From a virus: a stretch of 25,379 nt of DNA. The first letter of the stretch is position 1. Every line of letters starts with the position of its first letter. The position numbers and the translations under genes are program-made. The notes beneath the pieces were generated by a model. The model was given only the letters and a program-made list of their open reading frames with translations. It was not told the DNA's origin and ran no database searches. The stretch covers positions 1 through 25,379 of IMG/VR virus record IMGVR_UViG_3300047560_000794, one strand, 5' to 3'. This document shows positions 1 to 4,246 of this stretch, in pieces.

Positions 1-68
1 GTCTGATGTTTTCCAATATAGAATTTACCATTTATCCTATTTGTTGTTTTGTAGATAGTATAAAACAT
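1..68 (-). CDS. GIY-YIG homing endonuclease, N-terminal part only
   Basis: The visible 22 codons begin MFYTIYKTTNRINGKFYIGK and continue HQ before the window ends. The Y-x-I-Y and Y-I-G-K-H-Q segments are the two halves of the GIY-YIG nuclease core, as in I-TevI and the T4 Seg endonucleases. Such proteins cut DNA at or near their own insertion site to spread the gene. The ATG at 66-68 is preceded by AAGGAG at 76-81, a good ribosome binding site lying in the loop of a 6-bp hairpin. A late promoter box TATAAATA sits at 89-96. The gene follows the tRNA cluster and a tRNA-like remnant, a classic site for such invaders. The C-terminal DNA-binding part is outside the window, so integrity cannot be judged. 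Confidence 0.82.
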   Translation of the reverse strand, partial: MFYTIYKTTNRINGKFYIGKHQ

Positions 69-69
69 T

Positions 70-87
70 CCTAGTCTCCTTACTAGG
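70..87 (-). promoter_or_regulatory. Hairpin presenting the endonuclease RBS in its loop
   Basis: On the minus strand CCTAGT (87-82) pairs with ACTAGG (75-70), enclosing exactly AAGGAG (81-76), the ribosome binding site of the GIY-YIG gene. A long read-through transcript can form this hairpin. A transcript started at the late promoter 89-96 should lack most of the left arm. This resembles the known control of T4 I-TevI, in which early translation is blocked by RNA structure. Confidence 0.65.
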
Positions 88-88
88 A

Positions 89-96
89 TATTTATA
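89..96 (-). promoter_or_regulatory. T4-type late promoter box TATAAATA
   Basis: This is an exact match to the T4 late promoter consensus recognised by gp55-containing polymerase, and gp55 is encoded in this window. Initiation about six bases downstream would fall near 82-84, inside the left arm of the hairpin that encloses the endonuclease ribosome binding site. Confidence 0.75.
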
Positions 97-110
97 CGTC
101 TAAATATTTC

Positions 111-144
111 AGAGCCAAGCGAGCTACTACTGCTCCACCCCGAC
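111..144 (-). pseudogene. Remnant resembling the 5' half of an initiator tRNA
   Basis: Read on the minus strand, the segment follows the 5' half of bacterial initiator tRNA-Met: CGGGGTGGAGCAG, then GTAGCTCG in the D arm, then a GGCTC resembling the start of the anticodon loop. Similarity stops there. No T arm or 3' acceptor strand follows; instead the late promoter and the GIY-YIG gene begin. It may be a tRNA broken by insertion of the endonuclease gene, or chance similarity in a tRNA-derived spacer. Confidence 0.35.
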
Positions 145-151
145 ATCAAAC

Positions 152-227
<76 letters not shown>

Positions 228-367
228 ATAATTGGCGATCCGTTAGCGCGGTGAGATTGGACCTCTCACTTACTCCACCCCGAAGACTTATGAATCGCGA
301 CGGATCAAGCGCGATGAGAAGCTAACCATGACTCCTCGCGGGTCTATTTAACGCGACCAACCGTTCT
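228..367. other. Spacer with tRNA-like hairpins but no intact gene
   Basis: This 140-bp spacer between tRNA-Ala and tRNA-Thr lacks a T-loop signature, so I cannot call a tRNA. It holds a second CGGGGTGGAG motif (minus strand, 273-282; the first is at 133-142). It also holds hairpins such as GTGAGA-7nt-TCTCAC and ATCGCG-10nt-CGCGAT, plus two imperfect direct copies of GATC...AGCGCG.TGAGA (about 239-258 and 303-320). It is probably made of decayed tRNA genes. Confidence 0.35.
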
Positions 368-443
368 TGGTGGAGCCATACGGGTTCGAACCGTAGACCT
401 ACTGCGTGCAAGGCAGTCGCTCTCCCAACTGAGCTATGGCCCC
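368..443 (-). tRNA. tRNA-Ala (TGC)
   Basis: 76 nt with encoded CCA. Acceptor GGGGCCA pairs with TGGCTCC (one wobble), discriminator A. Anticodon stem ACTGC/GCAGT with loop CTTGCAC gives TGC. The T loop GTTCGAACC is canonical. Confidence 0.95.
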
Positions 444-448
444 TTAAG

Positions 449-524
449 TGGTGCGAGATGACGGGATCGAACCGCCGACATTCTGCGTGTAAAACAGACG
501 CTCTCCCAGCTGAGCTAATCTCGC
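449..524 (-). tRNA. tRNA-Val (TAC)
   Basis: 76 nt with encoded CCA. Acceptor GCGAGAT pairs with ATCTCGC, discriminator A. Anticodon stem TCTGT/GCAGA with loop TTTACAC gives TAC. Only 5 nt separate it from tRNA-Ala, and its 5' end is one base from the stop codon of the small secreted-protein gene at 526. Confidence 0.95.
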
Positions 525-525
525 G

Positions 526-756
526 TTATTGTGGAATAGTTTTGGCAATCTCTTCGTACGACACTGACTTACAGATCCAGAACACCTTAGAGTTCTTGGT
601 GCCGAGTTCTAGTTGTGTTTGATCGGCTATCTTCTGACCGTTCTGTTCGCAACTCTTTTGAGTATTGAACTCCGGCGCTAGAGGGTACTGAGTCATGAGA
701 TTGACCGTACCGTTCACGTTTACAGAAGCTACCACTAAGATCCAAAACATCATCAC
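526..756 (-). CDS. Small exported protein encoded inside the tRNA array
   Basis: A 76-residue protein of unknown function. It starts MMMFWILVVASVNVNG, a short hydrophobic stretch that looks like a signal peptide or membrane anchor. The rest is polar with two cysteines (about residues 36 and 62) that could form a disulfide after export. The ATG at 754-756 has AAGGAAG just upstream. That ribosome binding site fills the nine-base gap to the CCA end of tRNA-Asn, and the TAA stop is one base from tRNA-Val, so the message must be cut out of a tRNA transcript. A lysis, superinfection or periplasmic role is possible but not shown. The strong RBS and signal-like N-terminus argue that it is real. Confidence 0.7.
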   Translation of the reverse strand: MMMFWILVVASVNVNGTVNLMTQYPLAPEFNTQKSCEQNGQKIADQTQLELGTKNSKVFWICKSVSYEEIAKTIPQ

Positions 757-765
757 TTCCTTGTT

Positions 766-842
766 TGGCTCTGGTGGTAGGATTCGAACCTACAGTGGCC
801 TGATTAACAGTCAGGTCCCGATACCAATTCGGGTTCACCAGA
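766..842 (-). tRNA. tRNA-Asn (GTT)
   Basis: 77 nt with encoded CCA. Acceptor TCTGGTG pairs with CACCAGA, discriminator G. Anticodon stem CCTGA/TCAGG with loop CTGTTAA gives GTT. The D stem CCCG/CGGG and the T loop GTTCGAATC are intact. Confidence 0.93.
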
Positions 843-861
843 ATAATCTCTTACAGTCTAT

Positions 862-891
862 ATATTATAACAGTGCAGCACGTTTGTACAT
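862..891 (-). promoter_or_regulatory. Putative promoter inside the tRNA cluster
   Basis: The 56-bp gap between tRNA-Glu(CTC) and tRNA-Asn contains TATAAT (864-869) with TGTACA (885-890) upstream on the minus strand. Spacing is 15 nt to TATAAT, or 17 nt if the overlapping TAATAT (862-867) is the -10. The GCATGTACA upstream element recurs in the promoter after gene 23. It would serve tRNA-Asn, the small exported protein and the tRNAs beyond. Confidence 0.5.
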
Positions 892-898
892 GCTAAAG

Positions 899-973
899 TG
901 GTACCGCATAGCGGAATCGAACCGCTCTTTTTAGGTTGAGAACCTAGCGTCCTGACCGATAGACGAATGCGGC
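899..973 (-). tRNA. tRNA-Glu (CTC)
   Basis: 75 nt with encoded CCA. Acceptor GCCGCAT pairs with ATGCGGT (terminal G-T). The D arm contains CGTCTATCGG, typical of tRNA-Glu. Anticodon stem CTAGG/CCTAA (outer C-A mismatch) with loop TTCTCAA gives CTC. A dedicated CTC reader beside a TTC reader is uncommon. Confidence 0.9.
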
Positions 974-978
974 ACATC

Positions 979-1056
979 TGGTCCCGTGTATGGGATTCAA
1001 ACCCATGATCTCCACGCTTGAAAGGCGGGTATGTTAGCTCGCTACACCAACACGGG
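979..1056 (-). tRNA. tRNA-Glu (TTC)
   Basis: 78 nt with encoded CCA. Acceptor CCCGTGT pairs with ACACGGG, discriminator A. The 5' part TTGGTGTAGC is common in phage tRNA-Glu. Anticodon loop CTTTCAA gives TTC, with one mismatch in the stem CCCGC/GCGTG. T loop GTTTGAATC. Confidence 0.9.
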
Positions 1057-1060
1057 TAAA

Positions 1061-1135
1061 TGGTAGACGAGGAGAATTTCGAAATCTCGACCCACGGTTT
1101 AAGAGACCGTTGCTCTGCCTCTGAGCTACTCGTCT
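1061..1135 (-). tRNA. tRNA-Lys (CTT)
   Basis: 75 nt with encoded CCA. Acceptor AGACGAG pairs with CTCGTCT, discriminator A. Anticodon stem ACGGT/ACCGT with loop CTCTTAA gives CTT. T stem GAGAT/TTCTC has one mismatch next to the loop. Confidence 0.92.
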
Positions 1136-1219
1136 ATGAATTCTGTGAGAAGTTCTCAGCCCGTATTGGTTAGACTGAAGGTCTCTCTGACCTCTGATGG
1201 GCTTCTTACGGCGCCAAAC

Positions 1220-1294
1220 TGGTTGGGACAGGTGGATTTGAACCAACGACCTAACGCTTATCAAGCGTTTGCTCTACCACTGAGCTATGCCCCA
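1220..1294 (-). tRNA. tRNA-Ile (GAT)
   Basis: 75 nt with encoded CCA. Acceptor TGGGGCA pairs with TGTCCCA (one wobble), discriminator A. Anticodon stem AACGC/GCGTT with loop TTGATAA gives GAT. It is the first tRNA in transcription order and lies six bases after the terminal helix of the structured RNA candidate. The spacer 1136-1219 towards tRNA-Lys holds only short hairpins. Confidence 0.94.
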
Positions 1295-1300
1295 ATGAAA

Positions 1301-1628
1301 CTGATTAGAGAGGATGTGTGTTATGGATACGAATAGACTCCCGTATCGTTCGCTTTACTCTGTAGCCTTATTGCAGGATCATGACTCCCTTTTCAACTAC
1401 AACTCAGTATTGGCCGTGCCGGCCGACAGTGGACCCATTGACTGTGCGCTTACCCAGGAACACTGAGATTTTCCACACACCCTTTCTAATCAGTTGTCTC
1501 TACAAAGATACATGGAGTAGTTGTTTGTCCTACTACAGGAATCCCAGCCCTCAGCTCTTCGCGAAGAGCTTACATGCCACCTGCTCGCGATCCATGTATC
1601 TATGAAGAGACAACCGTTAAGTTGTCTC
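1301..1628 (-). ncRNA. Candidate structured RNA with two helix-closed domains
   Basis: No gene fits the 380 bases between the wHTH terminator and tRNA-Ile, but the sequence folds strongly. Domain A is closed by 1301-1320 with 1474-1493 (18 of 20 positions complementary). Inside it CTCAGT 1403-1408 pairs with ACTGAG 1462-1467, enclosing hairpins 1412-1424 (GGCCG-TGC-CGGCC) and 1426-1445; another hairpin is 1326-1347. Domain B is closed by 1493-1516 with 1591-1614 (22 of 24) and encloses hairpins 1517-1536 and 1553-1570. GAGACAAC (1607-1614) can instead pair with 1621-1628, giving a rival fold. T4 also carries stable RNAs of unknown function (species C and D) in its tRNA cluster. Strand is inferred from the neighbouring tRNAs; no promoter was found for it. 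Confidence 0.55.
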
Positions 1629-1672
1629 GACAAGTTCTAACGATTTCAAACAGCGTATGCGTATGCTTACAT

Positions 1673-1701
1673 AAAAAAGGCGGGATCTTTTGGATCCCGC
1701 C
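1673..1701 (-). terminator. Intrinsic terminator after the wHTH gene
   Basis: On the minus strand GGCGGGATC and GATCCCGCC form a perfect 9-bp stem (1701-1693 with 1687-1679) with a 5-nt loop, followed by six T. It closes the early gene block before the structured RNA and tRNAs. Confidence 0.92.
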
Positions 1702-1724
1702 CATTTAGTAGATTTCTCTACTTA

Positions 1725-1985
1725 TCAGACGAGACCAGCGGCCTCAACGCCCAGTGCAGCAATACCGGCTGCGATGACCTGGCGAGTCGGAGTACCGAGA
1801 CGATACTTGTTGTACGTTTCGCCCATCGAGTTGGTACGCTTATTCAGATAGATTGCATATCCAGCTTCACGAAGAGTACGAACTGCGCTATGCGGATCGC
1901 TCAGCTTGAAGCGTGACGAGATCTGCTTAGCAGTAAGTTCTTCACCGTTCTTGAAAGCCTGCAGAACCTGATTAACCTTAGACAT
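1725..1985 (-). CDS. Small winged-helix/HTH DNA-binding protein
   Basis: An 86-residue basic protein beginning MSKVNQVLQAFKNGEELTAK. Residues 1-60 read as a winged helix: a helix with LTAKQISSRF (first HTH helix), then HSAVRTLREAGYAIY (recognition helix and wing), ending in YRLGTPTRQVIAAGIAALG. This pattern is common in small proteins of cyanophage-type T4-like phages and fits the Pfam HTH_39 type. The likely role is DNA binding, perhaps transcription control, but no target is known. It has its own strong sigma70-like promoter (2041-2069), a 5' leader of about 50 nt with GGAG before the ATG, and a strong terminator, so it is expressed as a single-gene unit. Confidence 0.82.
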   Translation of the reverse strand: MSKVNQVLQAFKNGEELTAKQISSRFKLSDPHSAVRTLREAGYAIYLNKRTNSMGETYNKYRLGTPTRQVIAAGIAALGVEAAGLV

Positions 1986-2009
1986 TAAGACTTCTCCATT
2001 TCAAAGTGT

Positions 2010-2016
2010 ATTTATC
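2010..2016 (-). promoter_or_regulatory. Possible late promoter variant (GATAAATA context)
   Basis: The minus strand reads GATAAATA about 25 nt upstream of the wHTH ATG, one base off the late consensus TATAAATA. Similar one-off matches occur by chance inside coding regions here, so this is weak. Confidence 0.25.
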
Positions 2017-2040
2017 ACGGCCTCACCGACCGTAGGGCTT

Positions 2041-2069
2041 ATTCTACTTACTTTTTGCTAAAGTGTCAA
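2041..2069 (-). promoter_or_regulatory. Sigma70-like promoter for the wHTH gene
   Basis: TTGACA (2064-2069) and TAGAAT (2041-2046) are separated by exactly 17 nt on the minus strand. It lies in the gap after the 57-residue gene, with the start point about 45 nt before the wHTH ATG. Confidence 0.72.
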
Positions 2070-2078
2070 CATATTTTT

Positions 2079-2252
2079 TCAAAGAATGTCGACTACTTTA
2101 CCGTTGTTATCCACAGCGCGCACACGCTGGCCGGGATAACGCTCCGCAAGAGAACGCATCTCCTGCAGAATCATCTGAGAGCTGTTGAGTGTGATGGAAA
2201 ACGTACGCCAGTTGCCGCTTAGATCTTGCAGCTGGATCTCGATGTTGTCCAT
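2079..2252 (-). CDS. Conserved small phage protein (57 aa)
   Basis: A 57-residue protein starting MDNIEIQLQDLSGNWRTFSI and ending VDNNGKVVDIL. Short proteins with the pattern W-R-T...Q-x-I...M-R-S...P-G-x-R-V-R-A-V-D are frequent in cyanophage-type T4-like phages; their function is unknown. The ATG follows GGAGAGG and begins two bases before the TGA of the upstream gene, so the two are probably co-translated. It ends in TGA at 2079-2081. Confidence 0.75.
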   Translation of the reverse strand: MDNIEIQLQDLSGNWRTFSITLNSSQMILQEMRSLAERYPGQRVRAVDNNGKVVDIL

Positions 2253-2253
2253 G

Positions 2254-2622
2254 TCAACCTCTCCTCATTCGTGCGATGTCCGCAGCGTCTTCAGCTTTGA
2301 AGACGGGGACCATGTTAGACTTGTGCATGGTGGCAATACCAAGCAAGTTGCCACCAGTGTAGACCTTCTCGTCTGGCTTAGCACAGGCGCCAGCAGTGAT
2401 GCCGCGCTTCTGGAATGCCGAACGATCAACCATCATAGAAGCATTATACTCTGCCCGCCACATTTTGTCAAGCGCTTTTTTGTCTGCGCTCTTACCACCA
2501 GTCATCTTGGCAACCCACTGCTCGTGAGCAAGCTGAGACAACTTGGCTTTACCAGATGTCTTGGACTTAGACTTACCAGAACGCGTAGTCGTGACATAGA
2601 CTGGACACAAGTGCATAGTCAT
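2254..2622 (-). CDS. Conserved phage protein with C-terminal THKS/MRRG motif
   Basis: A 122-residue protein of unknown function. Notable parts are the start HLCPVYVTTTRSGKSKSK, and a C-terminal segment with YTGGNLLGIATMHKSNMVPV followed by F-K-x-E-D-A and the end ARMRRG. From memory, this C-terminal signature is widespread in phages and cyanophages and is usually annotated hypothetical. The protein is lysine-rich, suggesting nucleic-acid contact, but that is inference. Start at ATG 2622 with GAGAGG upstream; the ATG two codons on is an alternative. It lies between two small genes in the early block. Confidence 0.82.
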   Translation of the reverse strand: MTMHLCPVYVTTTRSGKSKSKTSGKAKLSQLAHEQWVAKMTGGKSADKKALDKMWRAEYNASMMVDRSAFQKRGITAGACAKPDEKVYTGGNLLGIATMHKSNMVPVFKAEDAADIARMRRG

Positions 2623-2623
2623 A

Positions 2624-2824
2624 TTACGACCTCTCGATCTTGTCGATCAGATCAGTGAGCCACATCTCTTCGTTAGCAGCTCGGCAATTGATGCCGAGAT
2701 CGAAATTGTCGCCTGGCTCGACACGAACTTGGAGCGTACGACGGACTTCGTGCAGACGAAGATACAGAGCCTCGACTATCTCATGACGAGACGTCTCGAC
2801 TTCTTTCGACAGGAATTCAGACAT
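2624..2824 (-). CDS. Hypothetical protein (66 aa)
   Basis: A 66-residue, mostly helical, acidic protein beginning MSEFLSKEVETSRHEIVEAL. I recognise no family. Its ATG overlaps the stop of the membrane peptide gene (TGATG), and GAGGA stands upstream. Its TAA is followed one base later by the start of the next gene, so it belongs to a continuous small-gene operon. Confidence 0.68.
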   Translation of the reverse strand: MSEFLSKEVETSRHEIVEALYLRLHEVRRTLQVRVEPGDNFDLGINCRAANEEMWLTDLIDKIERS

Positions 2825-2928
2825 CAGTTCCTCACGTCGTTGTAGTGAGCCACACCGAAGGCCACGATCATACCAAGAACCAGAACCAAGAGCGGACCAA
2901 AGACGATCAGAGTATCAGAGGTAGACAT
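2824..2928 (-). CDS. Small membrane peptide (34 aa)
   Basis: A 34-residue peptide, MSTSDTLIVFGPLLVLVLGM and onward to VAHYNDVRN, with one hydrophobic segment (about residues 8-25) and charged residues at the C-terminus. It should sit in the inner membrane as a single-span peptide. GGAG lies eight bases before the ATG, and a sigma70-like promoter stands at 2952-2980. TGATG overlap couples it to the next gene. Function unknown. Confidence 0.65.
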   Translation of the reverse strand: MSTSDTLIVFGPLLVLVLGMIVAFGVAHYNDVRN

Positions 2929-2951
2929 GCTTGAACTCCATTGTTGATACT

Positions 2952-2980
2952 ATCTTACCATGAACCGAGGGAAATGTCAA
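2952..2980 (-). promoter_or_regulatory. Sigma70-like promoter overlapping a stop codon
   Basis: TTGACA (2975-2980) and TAAGAT (2952-2957) with a 17-nt spacer. The TGA of the -35 box is the stop codon of the upstream gene (2977-2979). It would drive the genes from the 34-residue membrane peptide down to the 57-residue protein. Confidence 0.65.
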
Positions 2981-3312
2981 CCCTTAACTTCTTGAAGATA
3001 GTCTTGGACGTACAGATCGAATCGAGAAGCGTGTTCCTTACGAATATCCATAGAAGTAGGACGCCAGTGCTGGCCGCCGCGATGATACATGTGAGCGTTC
3101 GGGTTGTCCTTACCAAGACGACCACGTACCAGAACCTTGAATCGACGAGCGTACTTACGACCACAATATTCCTTCAGCTTGACGTTGCCAGTAAGCTCAT
3201 TAGTCTTTTCCTTGAGGTTCAAGATCTTAGCAAGCTTTTTGACAGTGTCAATCAAAGGATCGTTGAGATCCGCGACAGTGGCCTTGTAGGCACTCGAACG
3301 ACGATTAGGCAT
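2977..3312 (-). CDS. Conserved phage protein, basic (111 aa)
   Basis: I place the start at the ATG 3310-3312 (MPNRRSSAYKATVADLNDPL), because AAGGAG lies eight bases upstream and the reading frame before it runs inside the previous gene. The centre is very basic and conserved-looking: CGRKYARRFKVLVRGRLGKD followed by N-P-N-A-H-M-Y. Arg/Lys-rich segments suggest RNA or DNA binding, but this is inference. Residues near the end (HASRFDLYVQDYL) resemble a tail seen in small phage proteins. Its TGA overlaps the -35 box of the next promoter. Function unknown. Confidence 0.72.
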   Translation of the reverse strand: MPNRRSSAYKATVADLNDPLIDTVKKLAKILNLKEKTNELTGNVKLKEYCGRKYARRFKVLVRGRLGKDNPNAHMYHRGGQHWRPTSMDIRKEHASRFDLYVQDYLQEVKG

Positions 3313-3484
3313 GCTCGTGCTCCTTAGCGTTGCTGTACGCCAGACAATCAGCTTCATCTTGAAGATCGTTGGCGAGTTCCTGAATATACTTCAGGATGAC
3401 TTCGCGACTGGTATTTTTTATGATGGCTTCACGCGCTATCATATCGATACGTTCAGCCAAGATTTCAAGTTCAGTTACCGACAT
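3305..3484 (-). CDS. Hypothetical protein (59 aa)
   Basis: A small acidic, helical protein (MSVTELEILAERIDMIAREA...) ending in a histidine-containing tail EHEHA. Start is the ATG at 3482-3484, with GGAG seven bases upstream; the frame extends to a TTG two codons earlier, which would lose that spacing. It overlaps the next gene by eight bases. It is the first gene after the early-like promoter at 3508-3537. No family recognised. Confidence 0.65.
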   Translation of the reverse strand: MSVTELEILAERIDMIAREAIIKNTSREVILKYIQELANDLQDEADCLAYSNAKEHEHA

Positions 3485-3507
3485 AGCCAATCTCCATTTG
3501 ATGAGTC

Positions 3508-3545
3508 ATTGTATCAAGCTCATCCAGATAAGTACACCGCTATTT
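3508..3545 (-). promoter_or_regulatory. Phage early-type promoter (copy 1)
   Basis: On the minus strand: GAAAATAGC, then GTGTAC (3532-3537), an 18-nt spacer, and TACAAT (3508-3513). The same arrangement recurs at 3885-3921, sharing long stretches such as ATAGC.GTGTAC and GCTTGATA. GTGTAC with an A-rich upstream block resembles the T4 early promoter -35 (GTTTAC). Confidence 0.68.
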
Positions 3546-3567
3546 TCACATTCGATCAGCTTTTGTT

Positions 3568-3600
3568 GGTGGTGTGACATTTTTATCACACCACCGTTTT
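3568..3600 (+). terminator. 10-bp hairpin with plus-strand T tract
   Basis: GGTGGTGTGA (3568-3577) pairs perfectly with TCACACCACC (3586-3595) around an 8-nt loop. A T run follows on the plus strand only (3597-3601). As an intrinsic terminator it works for plus-strand transcripts, although all genes here are on the minus strand. It may stop antisense transcription or protect a 3' end. It lies between a gene end and promoter copy 1. Confidence 0.55.
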
Positions 3601-3612
3601 TGTTACAATCGT

Positions 3613-3858
3613 TTAGATAACTGAAATCTGAGATAAGATGAACTCTTCATCGAAGTCTTCATCTTCTTCATCATGCCAGTGTTTCAAAAAGTTTACAATA
3701 GTTTCGTGTTTTGAAAAAAGTAGGCTTATGCAGGGATTTCCCCCACCCGGACCTTCCGGAATATATTTCAAAATTATCGGATTTTCCCACTTTGTTAATA
3801 TTTCCAAAAACTCTGAAACAGTGGAATTATAATCACAATCGATTTGACATGTGTACAT
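3613..3858 (-). CDS. Hypothetical acidic protein (81 aa)
   Basis: Start at the ATG 3856-3858 (MYTCQIDCDYNSTVSEFLEI), because GGGAG stands eight bases upstream; the frame upstream runs into the promoter. There is a Gly-Pro-rich loop (YIPEGPGGGNP), then FLKHWHDEEDEDFDEEFILS, a strongly acidic C-terminus. Such acidic small proteins are typical phage early gene products that may bind host proteins or mimic DNA, but I see no family. It is a single gene behind promoter copy 2. Confidence 0.62.
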   Translation of the reverse strand: MYTCQIDCDYNSTVSEFLEILTKWENPIILKYIPEGPGGGNPCISLLFSKHETIVNFLKHWHDEEDEDFDEEFILSQISVI

Positions 3859-3884
3859 GGTAGGACTCCCTGTTGATATGACAG

Positions 3885-3921
3885 ATCTTATCAAGCCCAC
3901 CAAGAATGTACACTGCTATTT
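3885..3921 (-). promoter_or_regulatory. Phage early-type promoter (copy 2)
   Basis: On the minus strand: CGAAAATAGC, GTGTAC (3908-3913), a 17-nt spacer and TAAGAT (3885-3890), followed by GGGAG and the ATG of the 81-residue gene. It matches copy 1 (3508-3545) well beyond the two boxes. Confidence 0.68.
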
Positions 3922-3937
3922 TCGCATAGCTGCTATA

Positions 3938-3977
3938 CCCAGAGCGCTATTCTGGGCTCTGTGACAAAAATGTCACA
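3938..3977. repeat. Tandem hairpins, one an inverted copy of the 3568 hairpin loop
   Basis: CCCAGA-7nt-TCTGGG (3938-3956) is followed by TGTGACA-AAAA-TGTCACA (3960-3977). The second, read on the plus strand, is GTGACAAAAATGTCAC; the hairpin at 3574-3589, read on the minus strand, is GTGATAAAAATGTCAC. The two are therefore inverted near-copies flanking the same gene unit. Confidence 0.5.
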
Positions 3978-4007
3978 CCGGTAATGTTACGGAGATTATT
4001 ACAATTG

Positions 4008-4028
4008 AAAAGTAACGGAAAACGTTAC
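4008..4028 (-). terminator. Weak intrinsic terminator at the end of the 73-aa gene
   Basis: On the minus strand GTAACG and CGTTAC (4028-4023, 4017-4012) form a 6-bp stem with a 5-nt loop followed by TTTT. It overlaps the stop codon of the gene at 4025 and precedes early promoter copy 2. Confidence 0.55.
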
Positions 4029-4246
4029 TCTTCTGCCTCTTCATCCATGACCTCTACAACGAAGTCATAGAGCGCTTCTCTGAGCGCTGTCTTGGCAGGA
4101 TTGTATCTCTCTTCTTTGATCTTCCACATGTAACGATAGTTGCAGTTCTGTTCTTCCTGCCACATATCATCACGAGCGTCGATCATCTCTTCGAGAGCTG
4201 CAATAAACTTGTCAACGTTCTCTATCCGCTGCCTGTACTTTTTCAT
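4025..4246 (-). CDS. Hypothetical protein (73 aa), helical and charged
   Basis: A 73-residue, all-helical looking protein beginning MKKYRQRIENVDKFIAALEE and ending in an acidic tail VMDEEAEE. It overlaps the 3' end of the previous gene by 35 bases in another frame. GAGGAGG stands before the ATG. No family recognised. It ends at a weak terminator, making it the last gene of the clamp/regA transcription unit. Confidence 0.65.
   Translation of the reverse strand: MKKYRQRIENVDKFIAALEEMIDARDDMWQEEQNCNYRYMWKIKEERYNPAKTALREALYDFVVEVMDEEAEE

Noticed and set aside
228-367. Additional tRNA between tRNA-Ala and tRNA-Thr
   Set aside because: Hairpins are present, but there is no T-loop GTTCRA signature, no CCA and no closing acceptor stem.
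587-838. Minus-strand open frame of 83 codons
   Set aside because: It covers tRNA-Asn and overlaps the better supported 76-residue gene in another frame.
1136-1219. Possible degenerate tRNA between tRNA-Lys and tRNA-Ile
   Set aside because: Only short local hairpins such as AGGTC/GACCT and GAGAA/TTCTC; no cloverleaf can be drawn.
1381-1605. Plus-strand open frame of 74 codons
   Set aside because: It crosses the structured RNA candidate, on the strand opposite to all genes. The base pairing explains the sequence better than coding.
2185-2658. Plus-strand open frame of 157 codons
   Set aside because: It lies antisense to two well-supported small genes with good ribosome binding sites, and its translation has no recognisable features.
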